A stretch of DNA of 64,000 nt from Phocaeicola fibrisolvens (GTDB lineage: Bacteria; Bacteroidota; Bacteroidia; Bacteroidales; Bacteroidaceae), in contig NZ_JAOQJI010000006.1 of the NCBI RefSeq assembly GCF_025567125.1, positions 62,001-126,000 on the forward strand. Reading direction: 5' to 3'. The notes beneath the pieces were generated by a model that worked only from the letters and a program-made list of their open reading frames with translations, was not told where the DNA came from and did no database searches. Positions 8,271 to 16,128 of this stretch are shown here, piece after piece; position 1 is the first letter of the stretch, and each line of letters begins with the position of its first letter. Made by a program: the position numbers and the translations under genes.

Positions 8271-8295
8271 TTTGGTATTCATTAAAGCCGATATT

Positions 8296-9036
8296 ATGGA
8301 ATCTATAAAAAACAGACGGACAATCCGTAAGTATAAGCAGGAGGATATACCTGCCAGTTTGTTGAATGAGTTATTGGAAGAGTCTTTTCGTGCTTCCACA
8401 ATGGGAAATATGCAGTTGTATAGTGTAATTGTAACGAAAGATGCTGCAATGAAGGCTCGATTGGCTCCAGCGCATTTTAATCAACCAATGGTGACTTCTG
8501 CTCCAGTGGTTCTTACTTTTTGTGCTGATTTCAACCGTTTCTGTAAATGGTGTGAACAGCGAAAGGCTGTACCGGGTTATAATAACTTTATATCTTTCTT
8601 AAACGCTGCTTCTGATACGTTGTTGGTAACGCAGAATTTCTGTACTTTAGCAGAGGAGAAAGGTTTAGGAATTTGTTATTTGGGGACTACAATCTACAAC
8701 CCGGACCAAATTATTGATATTTTGAAACTTCCGAAATTGGTTGTGCCTGTAGCAACCATTACAGTCGGTTATCCGGATGAATGTCCTCCTCAGCCTGATC
8801 GTTTACCTGTTCAGGGAATTGTTCATGAAGAAACATACCATGATTATACATCTCTGGAAATAGATAAACTTTATTCATACAAAGAAAATCTGCCGGAGAA
8901 CAAACATTTTGTGGAGATTAACCACACTGAGACTTTGGCACAGATTTTTACTGACATTCGTTATAAGAAGTCGGATAATGAGTTTATGTCGGAGGGATTA
9001 AAGAAAGTTTTGAAGCGTCAGGGGTTTGACGATTGA
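8296..9036 (+). CDS. Nitroreductase family oxidoreductase
   Basis: 246 residues from ATG 8296. Seen: the FMN-binding opening SIKNRRTIRKYKQEDIP, the RASTMGNMQLYS substrate/FMN loop, LLVTQNFCTLAEEKGLGICYLG, and VPVATITVGYP, all standard for the nitroreductase/NfsA-FRP fold. Known: these flavoproteins reduce nitro compounds, quinones or flavins with NAD(P)H, and in Bacteroides such enzymes are relevant to metronidazole activation or detoxification. The natural substrate is not inferable. The frame extends 45 codons upstream but a promoter and palindrome lie there. Monocistronic, closed by a long palindrome shared with dnaA. Confidence 0.85.
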   Translation: MESIKNRRTIRKYKQEDIPASLLNELLEESFRASTMGNMQLYSVIVTKDAAMKARLAPAHFNQPMVTSAPVVLTFCADFNRFCKWCEQRKAVPGYNNFISFLNAASDTLLVTQNFCTLAEEKGLGICYLGTTIYNPDQIIDILKLPKLVVPVATITVGYPDECPPQPDRLPVQGIVHEETYHDYTSLEIDKLYSYKENLPENKHFVEINHTETLAQIFTDIRYKKSDNEFMSEGLKKVLKRQGFDD

Positions 9037-9041
9037 TAATC

Positions 9042-9095
9042 GATGAGATAATAAAAAAGGCGGTTTAATTAAACCGCCTTTTTTATTATCTCATC
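9042..9095. terminator. 54-bp perfect palindrome, bidirectional terminator of nitroreductase and dnaA
   Basis: The 27 bases 9042-9068 are the exact reverse complement of 9069-9095. The core GGCGGTTTAATTAAACCGCC is flanked by A6 and T6, so it ends transcription in both directions. It runs into the last two codons and stop of dnaA. Confidence 0.85.
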
Positions 9096-10501
9096 CGAAG
9101 ACTTGCCTCAATTTCTTCAATTTCTGCTTTAAATGATTTATCAACATCTACCTGATCCTTGACAATTTTGCAAGCATGAAGCACGGTTGCGTGATCTTTG
9201 TTGCCAATCAACTGCCCGATCTTGGAAGAAGATGTGTCGGTATGTTTTTTGGCTAAGTACATGGCTACCTGGCGTACTTGTACTACTTCCCGTTTGCGGG
9301 TTTTAGTATGAATTGCTGTTTCATCAATTTTGTAGTGTTCGCATACTTTGACGATGATATCGTTTATCGTCATCGGTTTGCTTTCCGCGCACTTGACAGC
9401 TTTTCTTACGATTCGTTGAGCCAGTTCCAGGTCTATTTCGCGTTTGAATAAAATAGATTGTGCCAGCAAGGAGTTGACGATACCTTCTAGTTCTCGTACG
9501 CTTTCATTTACATTTTCAGCAATGTAGCTGATGACTGATTCAGGAATAACCAGTCCGTCACGTTTGATTTTGTTGCGTAGAATGTTTTTTCGCAGTTCAA
9601 TATCCGGTTTTTCCAACTCAGCTACCAGCCCCCATTTGAAACGGGTCAGCAGTCGGTCTTCCATGCCTTGTAGCATAACGGGAGCACGGTCGGAAGTCAA
9701 GATAAGTTGCTTTCCGTTCTGGTGCAGATGATTGAAGATATGGAAGAATGTATTTTGGGTTTTGGTGACTCCTGCAAATTCTTGGATGTCATCAATGATT
9801 AATACATCAATTGTTTGATAGAAACTGATAAAATCATTGAAATGATTTGTACGTACAGAGTCAGTGTATTGTACTTGAAACAGATGTGCTGATACATACA
9901 ATACACGTTTTTCCGGATACAATTCTTTGATGCGCGTTCCGATAGCGTTGATCAGGTGAGTCTTTCCTACTCCAGAAGGACCATAAATGAACAACGGGTT
10001 AAAGGTACGTGCAGGATTTTGGGCCACAGTTTCAGCTACAGTTCTAGAAAACTCATTACTATTTCCTTTGATGAAATTTTCAAAGTTGTAGTTGGGATTC
10101 AAATGGGGATCCAAATCTTGCGGAGCTGCTGCTTGTAAAGGATTGGGCGTCTTGTTTCCATTATAGACGGGTGCCTGTTCCGGAAGAGCAGAGGAACGTT
10201 TGGTTCCTTCTATATTGACAGTTATATGGTTTGTCTTATCTGTCAGGATGGAATACATCAACTCCGTGCCTTCACCTATTTCCTTATAGATGGCGGCGCG
10301 TAGCAACCCCACGTATTTTTCTTCCAGATATTCATAGAAGAAAGGACTGGGGACGCCGATCGTCAATGCCTTTTCTGTATCCTCATATTTTAAAGGTACG
10401 ATAGGCTCAAACCATGTTTTAAAAGCTGTAGCGTTTACGTTGTCTTTGATAAAAGCCAGGCAACGATTCCATAGCGCAACAGCTTGGTTATGTTCAATCA
10501 T
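9086..10501 (-). CDS. dnaA: Chromosomal replication initiator DnaA
   Basis: 471 residues. Known: DnaA-ATP binds DnaA boxes at oriC, opens the duplex and loads the helicase. Seen: domain I at residues 1-85 (ALWNRCLAFIKDN...FKTWFEPIVPL), a variable linker to about 130, the AAA+ core with Walker A GPSGVGKTHL and Walker B VLIIDDIQEF, sensor region LTSDRAP, and domain IV with the DNA-binding signature GNKDHATVLHACKIV. Neighbours are not the usual dnaN/recF. An amidase/MCE operon lies upstream on the same strand and a nitroreductase converges. No promoter of the TAnnTTTG kind and no perfect DnaA box was found in the 430-bp upstream region, so the origin need not be here. Confidence 0.97.
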   Translation of the reverse strand: MIEHNQAVALWNRCLAFIKDNVNATAFKTWFEPIVPLKYEDTEKALTIGVPSPFFYEYLEEKYVGLLRAAIYKEIGEGTELMYSILTDKTNHITVNIEGTKRSSALPEQAPVYNGNKTPNPLQAAAPQDLDPHLNPNYNFENFIKGNSNEFSRTVAETVAQNPARTFNPLFIYGPSGVGKTHLINAIGTRIKELYPEKRVLYVSAHLFQVQYTDSVRTNHFNDFISFYQTIDVLIIDDIQEFAGVTKTQNTFFHIFNHLHQNGKQLILTSDRAPVMLQGMEDRLLTRFKWGLVAELEKPDIELRKNILRNKIKRDGLVIPESVISYIAENVNESVRELEGIVNSLLAQSILFKREIDLELAQRIVRKAVKCAESKPMTINDIIVKVCEHYKIDETAIHTKTRKREVVQVRQVAMYLAKKHTDTSSSKIGQLIGNKDHATVLHACKIVKDQVDVDKSFKAEIEEIEASLRMR

Positions 10502-10933
10502 ACGTGCGTTGTTATTAATAAAGCGAAACTTCTACGTTTGCAAATTTCGTAATGAAATTTCAGAAAAACAAATGCCTTTTTCCTTGCTTTTTATTTTCGG
10601 AATTTAAGGGGTTGATAAATAGGTTGTTACGAAGTTGTTAAATATTTGATAAAAAGAAATGCTCTTGTGTATCTATAATATTTTATTTATCAGAATTTTG
10701 CGTGAACAGTTCTTTTTTTCTTGTCTTTCCTCTTCTGATTCCTTTTGCTTCGTTATCAGTGTATTACAGTGTTTTTATACAACCCTTTTAAAATTGTGTG
10801 TTATTTAGATTGCTTCTATATAAGACAAATGGAATGTCCAAGACTTTGAAGCAGATGATGATTTTGTCTGATACCTCAACAGGAGAGATATCGTCTGGTT
10901 TGATGTCTCTCCTGTTGAAGTGAAAATATTTTT
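10502..10933. other. Intergenic region upstream of dnaA, 432 bp
   Basis: A+T-rich. I found no perfect TTATCCACA-type DnaA box by eye and no gene. A strong inverted repeat lies at 10878-10917. The dnaA promoter must be here (minus strand) but no TAnnTTTG element stands out. Confidence 0.45.
10878..10917. terminator. Inverted repeat downstream of the MCE-protein gene
   Basis: CAACAGGAGAGA (10878-10889) and TCTCTCCTGTTG (10906-10917) are exact complements around a 16-base loop. It begins 17 bases after the MCE-gene stop codon on the minus strand and is the likely 3' end of that operon, though no T-run follows on that strand. Confidence 0.55.
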
Positions 10934-11821
10934 TTATTTGTCTTTTTTGCCGAACAGTGAGAAGTGTACATACCGTTTGGGATGTTCCTGCAAGTCTTTC
11001 AGTAGAGAGGCTGCATTGGCAGAAGTCGCATTTAAGTTCTGGTATAATTCATCATCGTTTAGTAGGAGGCCGATTGAATTGTCTTTGCTGTTTAGTTTGG
11101 TGGTTAATATATGCACACTTAGCAAAGTTGAATCCACTTTTTGAAAGGTAGAAGCATAGTCAATACCTTTCAGATTTTCACTGATACCTTTCAGGTTTTC
11201 CGTAATGGCAGTTACATTGCTGGTTAATTGTGGAATATCTTTGCTCATCAGTCCATGTAATTGTGTGCTGGTGGCATTAAGAGAAGCTGTTAGTTGCTCT
11301 GCATTATGCAAGGTATTCTTTAAGGAAGGATCTGCCAATAGCTGGTTTAGTGACCCCAGTATAGAATCCAATTTGGGCATCATGCGTTCTATTTGAGGAA
11401 GCAGGTCTTTTTCAGCTTTTCCTAAGATTCCGTTGTTGGCTGTTCCTTCAATAGTATCTCCTGGAGTCAAGTATGTGGTAGATTCATGTTGCAGTAACAT
11501 GTTCATCTTTACCGTACCAAGCATTTCTGTGACCAGTTCGGCCTTGCTTCCGGTAGGGATACGCATATCTTGGTCGACTTCAATTCCTACCACAACATGT
11601 CCAGGTTTGTTGTAATTGTATTGTAGGTCGCGTACGATACCTATTTTATAACCGTTGGCAAATACCGGACTTGATTGAGCCAGTCCGTTTACATCGGTGA
11701 AATCTACATAATAATAGCTTTCAGGTTTGAACATGCTGATTCCTTTTAAGTAATTGATACCAAAAAAGAGAATCAGCAATGCACCGATTCCTGCTAATCC
11801 GATTTTTACTTCTTTTTTCAT
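10934..11821 (-). CDS. MlaD/MCE-family lipid-transport protein
   Basis: 295 residues. Seen: one N-terminal membrane segment (residues about 8-25, IGLAGIGALLILFFGINYL), then a single MCE domain (about residues 38-115) with the typical VNGLAQSSPVFANGYKIGIV and GSKAELVTEMLG, then a long helical/coiled C-terminal half rich in Leu/Thr/Asn. Known: MCE proteins form periplasmic hexameric rings or tubes that carry lipids between inner and outer membrane with an MlaE permease and MlaF ATPase. The permease and ATPase genes are not adjacent. Neighbour: 18 bp downstream of an N-acetylmuramoyl-L-alanine amidase gene on the same strand, a pairing that suggests coordinated envelope maintenance. Confidence 0.85.
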   Translation of the reverse strand: MKKEVKIGLAGIGALLILFFGINYLKGISMFKPESYYYVDFTDVNGLAQSSPVFANGYKIGIVRDLQYNYNKPGHVVVGIEVDQDMRIPTGSKAELVTEMLGTVKMNMLLQHESTTYLTPGDTIEGTANNGILGKAEKDLLPQIERMMPKLDSILGSLNQLLADPSLKNTLHNAEQLTASLNATSTQLHGLMSKDIPQLTSNVTAITENLKGISENLKGIDYASTFQKVDSTLLSVHILTTKLNSKDNSIGLLLNDDELYQNLNATSANAASLLKDLQEHPKRYVHFSLFGKKDK

Positions 11822-11839
11822 ATATGTTTTTTCTTATTG

Positions 11840-13018
11840 TTATCTATTGTTTTTAAATTCTCGTATGGCTTGGTTGATGTTCATTTTTACTCCATCTTTA
11901 AAAGCGATAATGAAGGCATCCTTAAATTTGCTGTCTATTTTGTTTCGCTTCAGGCGTAGAATTTTATTGTAGTTGGTATCTTCTCCATAGGTGTATTTGA
12001 TGATACCGTTTTCCTTGTAGCTGTCTACTGGAGTAAGACCTTTAAACAGCCTGCTTTTGGCAGGAAGCTGGCGGTCGGAAGTCAATATTTGTATTTTGAA
12101 TACGGGCTTTCCGGAAGAAGTGGCAGTTACATCCTTTTGGAGGTTTTGTTCTTTTGAGAGAGCCCTTGTTTGGGAAAATTCACTTGAGGCTTCAATTGGC
12201 ATGGCTGCACTTTCTGTAACCGTTGGATGGTTCCCGAGGGTCTTTCCTGATTTGTAAGTCAGGAATGCTTGATAAATGCTTCGGGCAAGTGTGGCACTTC
12301 CTTGTTCAGAAAGTAGAAAGGATTCTTCCGAAGGATTCGTTATATACCCCAGTTCAATCAGTACGCTAGGCATTGAAGTGGCGCGTAATACCAGGAATCC
12401 AGCCTGGTGCACGCCCTTGTCTGTCCGATTGGCATTTCTGAATTGTCGTTGTACTGCTGTAGCAAAACTGACGCTTTGTGCCATGTTTTTGTCTTGCAGA
12501 AATTCAAAGATGATATAACTTTCAGACGAATTGGGGTTAAATCCGGCATATTGTTGTTTATAGTCGTCCTCGATGAGGATTACGGCATTTTCTTTTTTGG
12601 CAACTTCTAAGTTTTCTTGGGTACGGTGAAGTCCCAGTGTATATGTTTCTGTGCCGCGGACTTTACTATTTCTGGCAGCCAAGGAATTGGTATGGATTGA
12701 AATAAAAAGATCTGCTTTGGCATCGTTGGCAATTTCCGCTCTGCGGTGCAAAGGAACGAATATGTCTTTTTCACGTGTGTAGATAACTTTTGTATCCGGG
12801 CAGTTCTGCTTGATAAGCCTACCCAGTTTTAGTGCCACGCTGAGGTTGATATTTTTCTCTTTGCCTCTTTTCCCGATGGCGCCGGGGTCATGTCCACCGT
12901 GTCCGGCATCGATTACTACGATGAAAGAATTTTCTGCAGCATGGATTTTTTGTGGCAGAATGAAGGCGAACAAGCAGCCGGTGATAATGAATAGTATGTT
13001 GAATATTTTAGTTTGCAT
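11840..13018 (-). CDS. N-acetylmuramoyl-L-alanine amidase (Amidase_3)
   Basis: 392 residues. Known: cleaves the bond between MurNAc and the L-Ala of peptidoglycan stem peptides, mainly during daughter-cell separation. Seen: signal peptide in the first ~27 residues (IFNILFIITGCLFAFILPQKIHA), then the zinc amidase domain at about residues 32-245 with VIDAGHGGHDPGAIG (zinc His), a conserved Glu in KEKNINLSVAL, SIHTNS (zinc His) and VLIELGYITNPSEE (catalytic Glu). A low-complexity linker follows, then a C-terminal ~90-residue segment (PVFKIQILTS...) that looks like a SPOR-type peptidoglycan-binding domain. First gene of an operon with the MCE protein. Promoter at 13035-13042. Confidence 0.9.
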   Translation of the reverse strand: MQTKIFNILFIITGCLFAFILPQKIHAAENSFIVVIDAGHGGHDPGAIGKRGKEKNINLSVALKLGRLIKQNCPDTKVIYTREKDIFVPLHRRAEIANDAKADLFISIHTNSLAARNSKVRGTETYTLGLHRTQENLEVAKKENAVILIEDDYKQQYAGFNPNSSESYIIFEFLQDKNMAQSVSFATAVQRQFRNANRTDKGVHQAGFLVLRATSMPSVLIELGYITNPSEESFLLSEQGSATLARSIYQAFLTYKSGKTLGNHPTVTESAAMPIEASSEFSQTRALSKEQNLQKDVTATSSGKPVFKIQILTSDRQLPAKSRLFKGLTPVDSYKENGIIKYTYGEDTNYNKILRLKRNKIDSKFKDAFIIAFKDGVKMNINQAIREFKNNR

Positions 13019-13034
13019 AATTAAAATAACGTGA

Positions 13035-13042
13035 CAAAGTTA
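13035..13042 (-). promoter_or_regulatory. Promoter of the amidase/MCE operon
   Basis: TAACTTTG on the minus strand matches TAnnTTTG. Predicted start near 13028, ten bases from the ATG. No clear -33 TTTG. Confidence 0.5.
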
Positions 13043-13147
13043 ATATTTTTTCGCCTATTAACTTCTTGTTGATGTAAGAATTCTTCTTTAGCTGTAATAA
13101 TTGCTAGAAAAACCGAAAAATAAGCAGGTCTTTTCTTTGAAAATCGT

Positions 13148-13155
13148 TACATTTG
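13148..13155 (+). promoter_or_regulatory. Promoter of folD
   Basis: TACATTTG at 13148-13155, 30 bases before the ATG at 13185. It supports that start codon over the upstream in-frame ATG/TTG. Confidence 0.6.
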
Positions 13156-13184
13156 TGCAACTTGTTAAACAGAAAGGAATATTT

Positions 13185-14063
13185 ATGACGCTGATTGATG
13201 GAAAAGCTGTTTCTGAGAAGGTGAAACAGGAAATAGCAGCTGAAGTTGCCGATATTGTGGCAAAAGGAGGGAAACGTCCTCACTTGGCTGCAATTTTGGT
13301 CGGACACGACGGAGGGAGTGAAACTTATGTGGCGGCTAAGGTAAAGGCTTGTGAAGTGTGCGGGTTTAAATCCACTTTGATTCGTTACGAATCGGATGTG
13401 ACCGAGGAAGAACTACTGACAAAAGTGCGTGAACTGAATGAGGATGACGATGTGGACGGATTCATCGTACAGCTTCCGTTGCCTCCTCATATCTCTGAAC
13501 AGAAGGTAATAGAAACCATTGATTATCGTAAGGATGTGGATGGTTTCCACCCTATTAATGTGGGGCGTTTGTCTATCGGACTTCCTTGTTATATTTCGGC
13601 TACTCCGAATGGGATTATGGAGTTGTTGCGACGCTATCAGATTGAAACGCGTGGAAAGAAATGTGTTATTTTGGGGCGGAGCAACATTGTTGGAAAACCG
13701 ATGGCTATGTTAATGATGCAGAAAGCCTGTCCGGGTGATGCGACGGTGACTGTCTGTCACAGTCGGAGCAAGGATCTGGTCAGAGAATGCAGGGAAGCAG
13801 ATATCCTGATTGCAGCAATGGGGCAACCTAATTTTGTGAAAGCCGATATGGTGAAAGAAGGTGCGGTAGTAATTGACGTGGGTACTACGCGTGTACCCGA
13901 TGCTTCCAAAAAGTCGGGCTTTAAACTTACCGGCGATGTGAAGTTTGATGAAGTGGCTCCTAAATGTTCTTACATTACGCCAGTTCCTGGTGGAGTAGGT
14001 CCGATGACCATTGTTTCTTTGATGAAGAATACGTTGTTGGCGGGTAAAAAGGCGATATATTGA
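13185..14063 (+). CDS. folD: Bifunctional methylenetetrahydrofolate dehydrogenase/cyclohydrolase
   Basis: 292 residues from ATG 13185. Known: FolD oxidises 5,10-methylene-THF to methenyl-THF with NADP and hydrolyses it to 10-formyl-THF, feeding purine and formyl-Met synthesis. Seen: MTLIDGKAVSEK opening, the catalytic SETYVAAKVKACE with the conserved Tyr and Lys, VQLPLPPHI, KDVDGFHPINVG, the Rossmann GRSNIVGKPMA, and the C-terminal PVPGGVGPMTI. The frame stays open 28 codons upstream, but a promoter lies there and the family starts at MTLIDGK. Single gene upstream of the tRNA-His pair. Confidence 0.95.
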   Translation: MTLIDGKAVSEKVKQEIAAEVADIVAKGGKRPHLAAILVGHDGGSETYVAAKVKACEVCGFKSTLIRYESDVTEEELLTKVRELNEDDDVDGFIVQLPLPPHISEQKVIETIDYRKDVDGFHPINVGRLSIGLPCYISATPNGIMELLRRYQIETRGKKCVILGRSNIVGKPMAMLMMQKACPGDATVTVCHSRSKDLVRECREADILIAAMGQPNFVKADMVKEGAVVIDVGTTRVPDASKKSGFKLTGDVKFDEVAPKCSYITPVPGGVGPMTIVSLMKNTLLAGKKAIY

Positions 14064-14091
14064 GATTTTGGAAGATTTTTTCGAAGAAATG

Positions 14092-14122
14092 TTTGCAATT
14101 TCGAAAAAATCCTCTACCTTTG
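14092..14122 (+). promoter_or_regulatory. Promoter of the tRNA-His pair
   Basis: TTTG (14092-14095), 19 bases, TACCTTTG (14115-14122). A complete Bacteroides -33/-7 promoter. Predicted start near 14129, 22 bases before the first tRNA. Confidence 0.75.
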
Positions 14123-14150
14123 CAATCGCTTTTGAAAAGGAAGCCAACAT

Positions 14151-14225
14151 GGTGACTATAGTTCAGTTGGTTAGAGCGTCAGATTGTGGTTCTGAATGTC
14201 GTGGGTTCGAGTCCCACTAGTCACC
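14151..14225 (+). tRNA. tRNA-His(GTG), copy 1
   Basis: Acceptor arms GTGACTA / TAGTCAC close the cloverleaf. Anticodon loop TTGTGGT gives anticodon GTG, and the T arm is GGGTTCGAGTCCC. Position -1 is G opposite a C discriminator, the histidine identity pair. CCA is not encoded. Confidence 0.95.
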
Positions 14226-14258
14226 CTTTCTTCAGAAGCAGTTTTTTTATACCAACAT

Positions 14259-14333
14259 GGTGACTATAGTTCAGTTGGTTAGAGCGTCAGATTGTGGTTC
14301 TGAATGTCGTGGGTTCGAGTCCCACTAGTCACC
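14259..14333 (+). tRNA. tRNA-His(GTG), copy 2
   Basis: Identical to the first copy, 108 bp downstream, including the seven bases CCAACAT immediately before the gene. A tandem duplication that shares one promoter and one terminator. Confidence 0.95.
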
Positions 14334-14337
14334 CGGA

Positions 14338-14376
14338 AAAGAGGTTTTGCATCACGATGCAGAACCTCTTTTTATT
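14338..14376 (+). terminator. Terminator of the tRNA-His pair
   Basis: AAGAGGTTTTGCAT / ATGCAGAACCTCTT hairpin followed by TTTTATTTTG, directly after the second tRNA. Confidence 0.8.
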
Positions 14377-14418
14377 TTGTATCTGTTCTTTTTTAGTGCT
14401 TTAGTACGATGAAATTAT

Positions 14419-14456
14419 AAAAAAGCGCTATCAGACCTTCACAGGCTGGATAGCGC
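14419..14456 (-). terminator. Terminator downstream of the first glutamate dehydrogenase
   Basis: GCGCTATC (14425-14432) and GATAGCGC (14449-14456) pair around a 16-base loop. On the minus strand the stem is followed by TTTTTT. It lies 125 bases after the gdhA stop codon and may also end a short separate transcript (see findings). Confidence 0.75.
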
Positions 14457-14580
14457 AAGCTACAATACAAAATACAAATACAACTAAACGAGATTTTGTG
14501 CTAAAATTAAAGCTTTCAAAGATAGGAATAAAAATTCATCTTTCCCTCATGCTTGTATGCAATTTAATTATCCTTAATAT

Positions 14581-15918
14581 TCAGACTATACCTTGAGCCA
14601 TCATGGCATGAGCCACTTTCATGAATCCGGCGATGTTGGCACCCTTCACGTAATTGATATATCCGTCGCTTTCCGTACCATACTTCACGCACTGTTCGTG
14701 AATGTTGTGCATAATCTGGTGCAACTTCTCGTCCACTTCCTGTGCGGTCCAGCTCAGGTGCATGGCGTTCTGGCTCATTTCCAGTCCAGAGGTAGCCACA
14801 CCGCCCGCATTGACTGCCTTGCCTGGCGCATACATCATCTTGTGTTCGATGAAAGCATCAATGGCTTCCGGCGTACATCCCATGTTGGAAATTTCTCCCA
14901 CACAGAGCACCTGGTTCTTGATGAGATGCTGTGCATCTTCTCCGTCCAGTTCGTTCTGGGTAGCACATGGCAGGGCGATGTCCACTTTTACCTCCCACGG
15001 GCGGCGTCCCGGTACGAAGGTAGCTTTCGGGAATTTCTCCGCATACGGTGCTACGATGTCGTTGCCCGAAGCACGCAGTTCCAGCATGTAGTCAATCTTT
15101 TCTCCCTCGATGCCGTCCGGGTCGTAAATGTAACCGTCCGGTCCGGAGATAGTCACCACTTTTGCTCCCAGCTGGGTAGCTTTGGTAGCAGCTCCCCAGG
15201 CCACGTTGCCGAAACCAGAGATGGCCACCGTCTTTCCTTTTATATCAATACCTTTTGCATCCAGCATGTGTTTCACAAAATACAAGCCTCCGAAGCCCGT
15301 GGCTTCCGGACGAATCAGCGAACCGCCGAATTCCAGTCCCTTGCCCGTAAACGTTCCGGTGAACTCACGCGTCAGTTTCTTGTACATGCCGAACATGTAG
15401 CCCACTTCGCGTCCACCCACGCCGATGTCGCCTGCCGGCACGTCCATGTCCGGACCCAGATGGCGCCACAATTCCAGCATGAAGGCCTGGCAGAAACGCA
15501 TGATTTCCGCATTACTTTTTCCGCGCGGAGAGAAGTCGGAACCTCCCTTTCCACCGCCCATCGGCAGCGTGGTCAGTGCATTCTTGAAAGTTTGTTCAAA
15601 TCCCAGGAATTTCAGGATAGACAGGTTGACCGATGCATGGAAACGGATACCCCCCTTGTATGGGCCGATGGCGTTATTGAATTGCACGCGGTAACCCAAG
15701 TTGGTCTGTACTTCCCCCTTGTCGTCCACCCATGTGACGCGGAAAGTGAAAATACGGTCGGGTTCTACTAGCCGTTCAATGATTTTAGCCTTTTCAAATT
15801 CGGGATGCTGGTTGTAAATATCTTCGATAGAAAGCAATACTTCTCTTACTGCCTGAAGGTACTCTGATTCACCTGGATGCTTGGCTTCCAAGGATGACAT
15901 GATCTTGTTAATATCCAT
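14581..15918 (-). CDS. gdhA: Glutamate dehydrogenase, family I (first copy)
   Basis: 445 residues from ATG 15918. Known: hexameric GDH interconverts 2-oxoglutarate plus ammonia and glutamate with NAD(P)H, the main ammonia-assimilation step in Bacteroides. Seen: substrate-binding domain with GPYKGGIRFH, the catalytic LPMGGGKGGSDF lysine, PAGDIGVGGREVGYMFG, the Rossmann VAISGFGNVAWGAA, and the C-terminal GANIAGFMKVAHAMMAQG. The frame continues 44 codons upstream, but a promoter lies there (15964-15993), so the ATG at 15916-15918 is the start. A second copy is encoded at 37796-39130. This one is richer in G+C-ending codons than that copy. Which coenzyme each uses cannot be decided by eye. Confidence 0.95.
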   Translation of the reverse strand: MDINKIMSSLEAKHPGESEYLQAVREVLLSIEDIYNQHPEFEKAKIIERLVEPDRIFTFRVTWVDDKGEVQTNLGYRVQFNNAIGPYKGGIRFHASVNLSILKFLGFEQTFKNALTTLPMGGGKGGSDFSPRGKSNAEIMRFCQAFMLELWRHLGPDMDVPAGDIGVGGREVGYMFGMYKKLTREFTGTFTGKGLEFGGSLIRPEATGFGGLYFVKHMLDAKGIDIKGKTVAISGFGNVAWGAATKATQLGAKVVTISGPDGYIYDPDGIEGEKIDYMLELRASGNDIVAPYAEKFPKATFVPGRRPWEVKVDIALPCATQNELDGEDAQHLIKNQVLCVGEISNMGCTPEAIDAFIEHKMMYAPGKAVNAGGVATSGLEMSQNAMHLSWTAQEVDEKLHQIMHNIHEQCVKYGTESDGYINYVKGANIAGFMKVAHAMMAQGIV

Positions 15919-15963
15919 AATCAAATAATTTAAGGTCTGACAAAATGAAATGTTTTGTATATG

Positions 15964-15993
15964 CAAAGATAGGAATTTACCTGTATTGGCAAA
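15964..15993 (-). promoter_or_regulatory. Promoter of the first gdhA
   Basis: On the minus strand TATCTTTG (15964-15971) and TTTG (15990-15993) with 18 bases between. Predicted start near 15957, leader about 39 bases. Confidence 0.75.
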
Positions 15994-16128
15994 GCTTTTC
16001 CCCTTATTTTTCGTGTGATGGCTTAAATTTTGATAGTTTTTTACCAGCACTCAAGAAAGATTTGCAAAAATCAGGTGAATTTCCGATTTTTGTTTTTATA
16101 AACAAGAATAAGCTTAAAACAAGATACC

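Larger units (their letters stand above)
7976..8295. other. Divergent intergenic region nrdJ / nitroreductase
   Basis: 320 bp. Contains the nrdJ promoter (8054-8084, minus), a perfect 15-bp inverted repeat (8175-8209) and the nitroreductase promoter (8263-8270, plus). The frame of the nitroreductase is open back to 8161, but that upstream part covers the inverted repeat and promoter, so it is not coding. Confidence 0.7.

Noticed and set aside
8161..8295. Longer N terminus of the nitroreductase (45 extra codons)
   Set aside because: This stretch contains a perfect palindrome and a -7 promoter element, and the family begins at MESIKNRRTIRKY.
10502..10933. oriC next to dnaA
   Set aside because: The region is A+T-rich, but I could not find a perfect TTATCCACA-type box or a cluster of near matches, and dnaN/recF are not neighbours. 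A whole-genome skew is needed before any origin claim.
14593..15771. A 392-codon plus-strand frame opposite the first glutamate dehydrogenase
   Set aside because: Antisense shadow of gdhA, with composition typical of shadows (His, Arg, Ser and Phe rich) and no motif. The same applies to 37808-38533 and 40373-41248.
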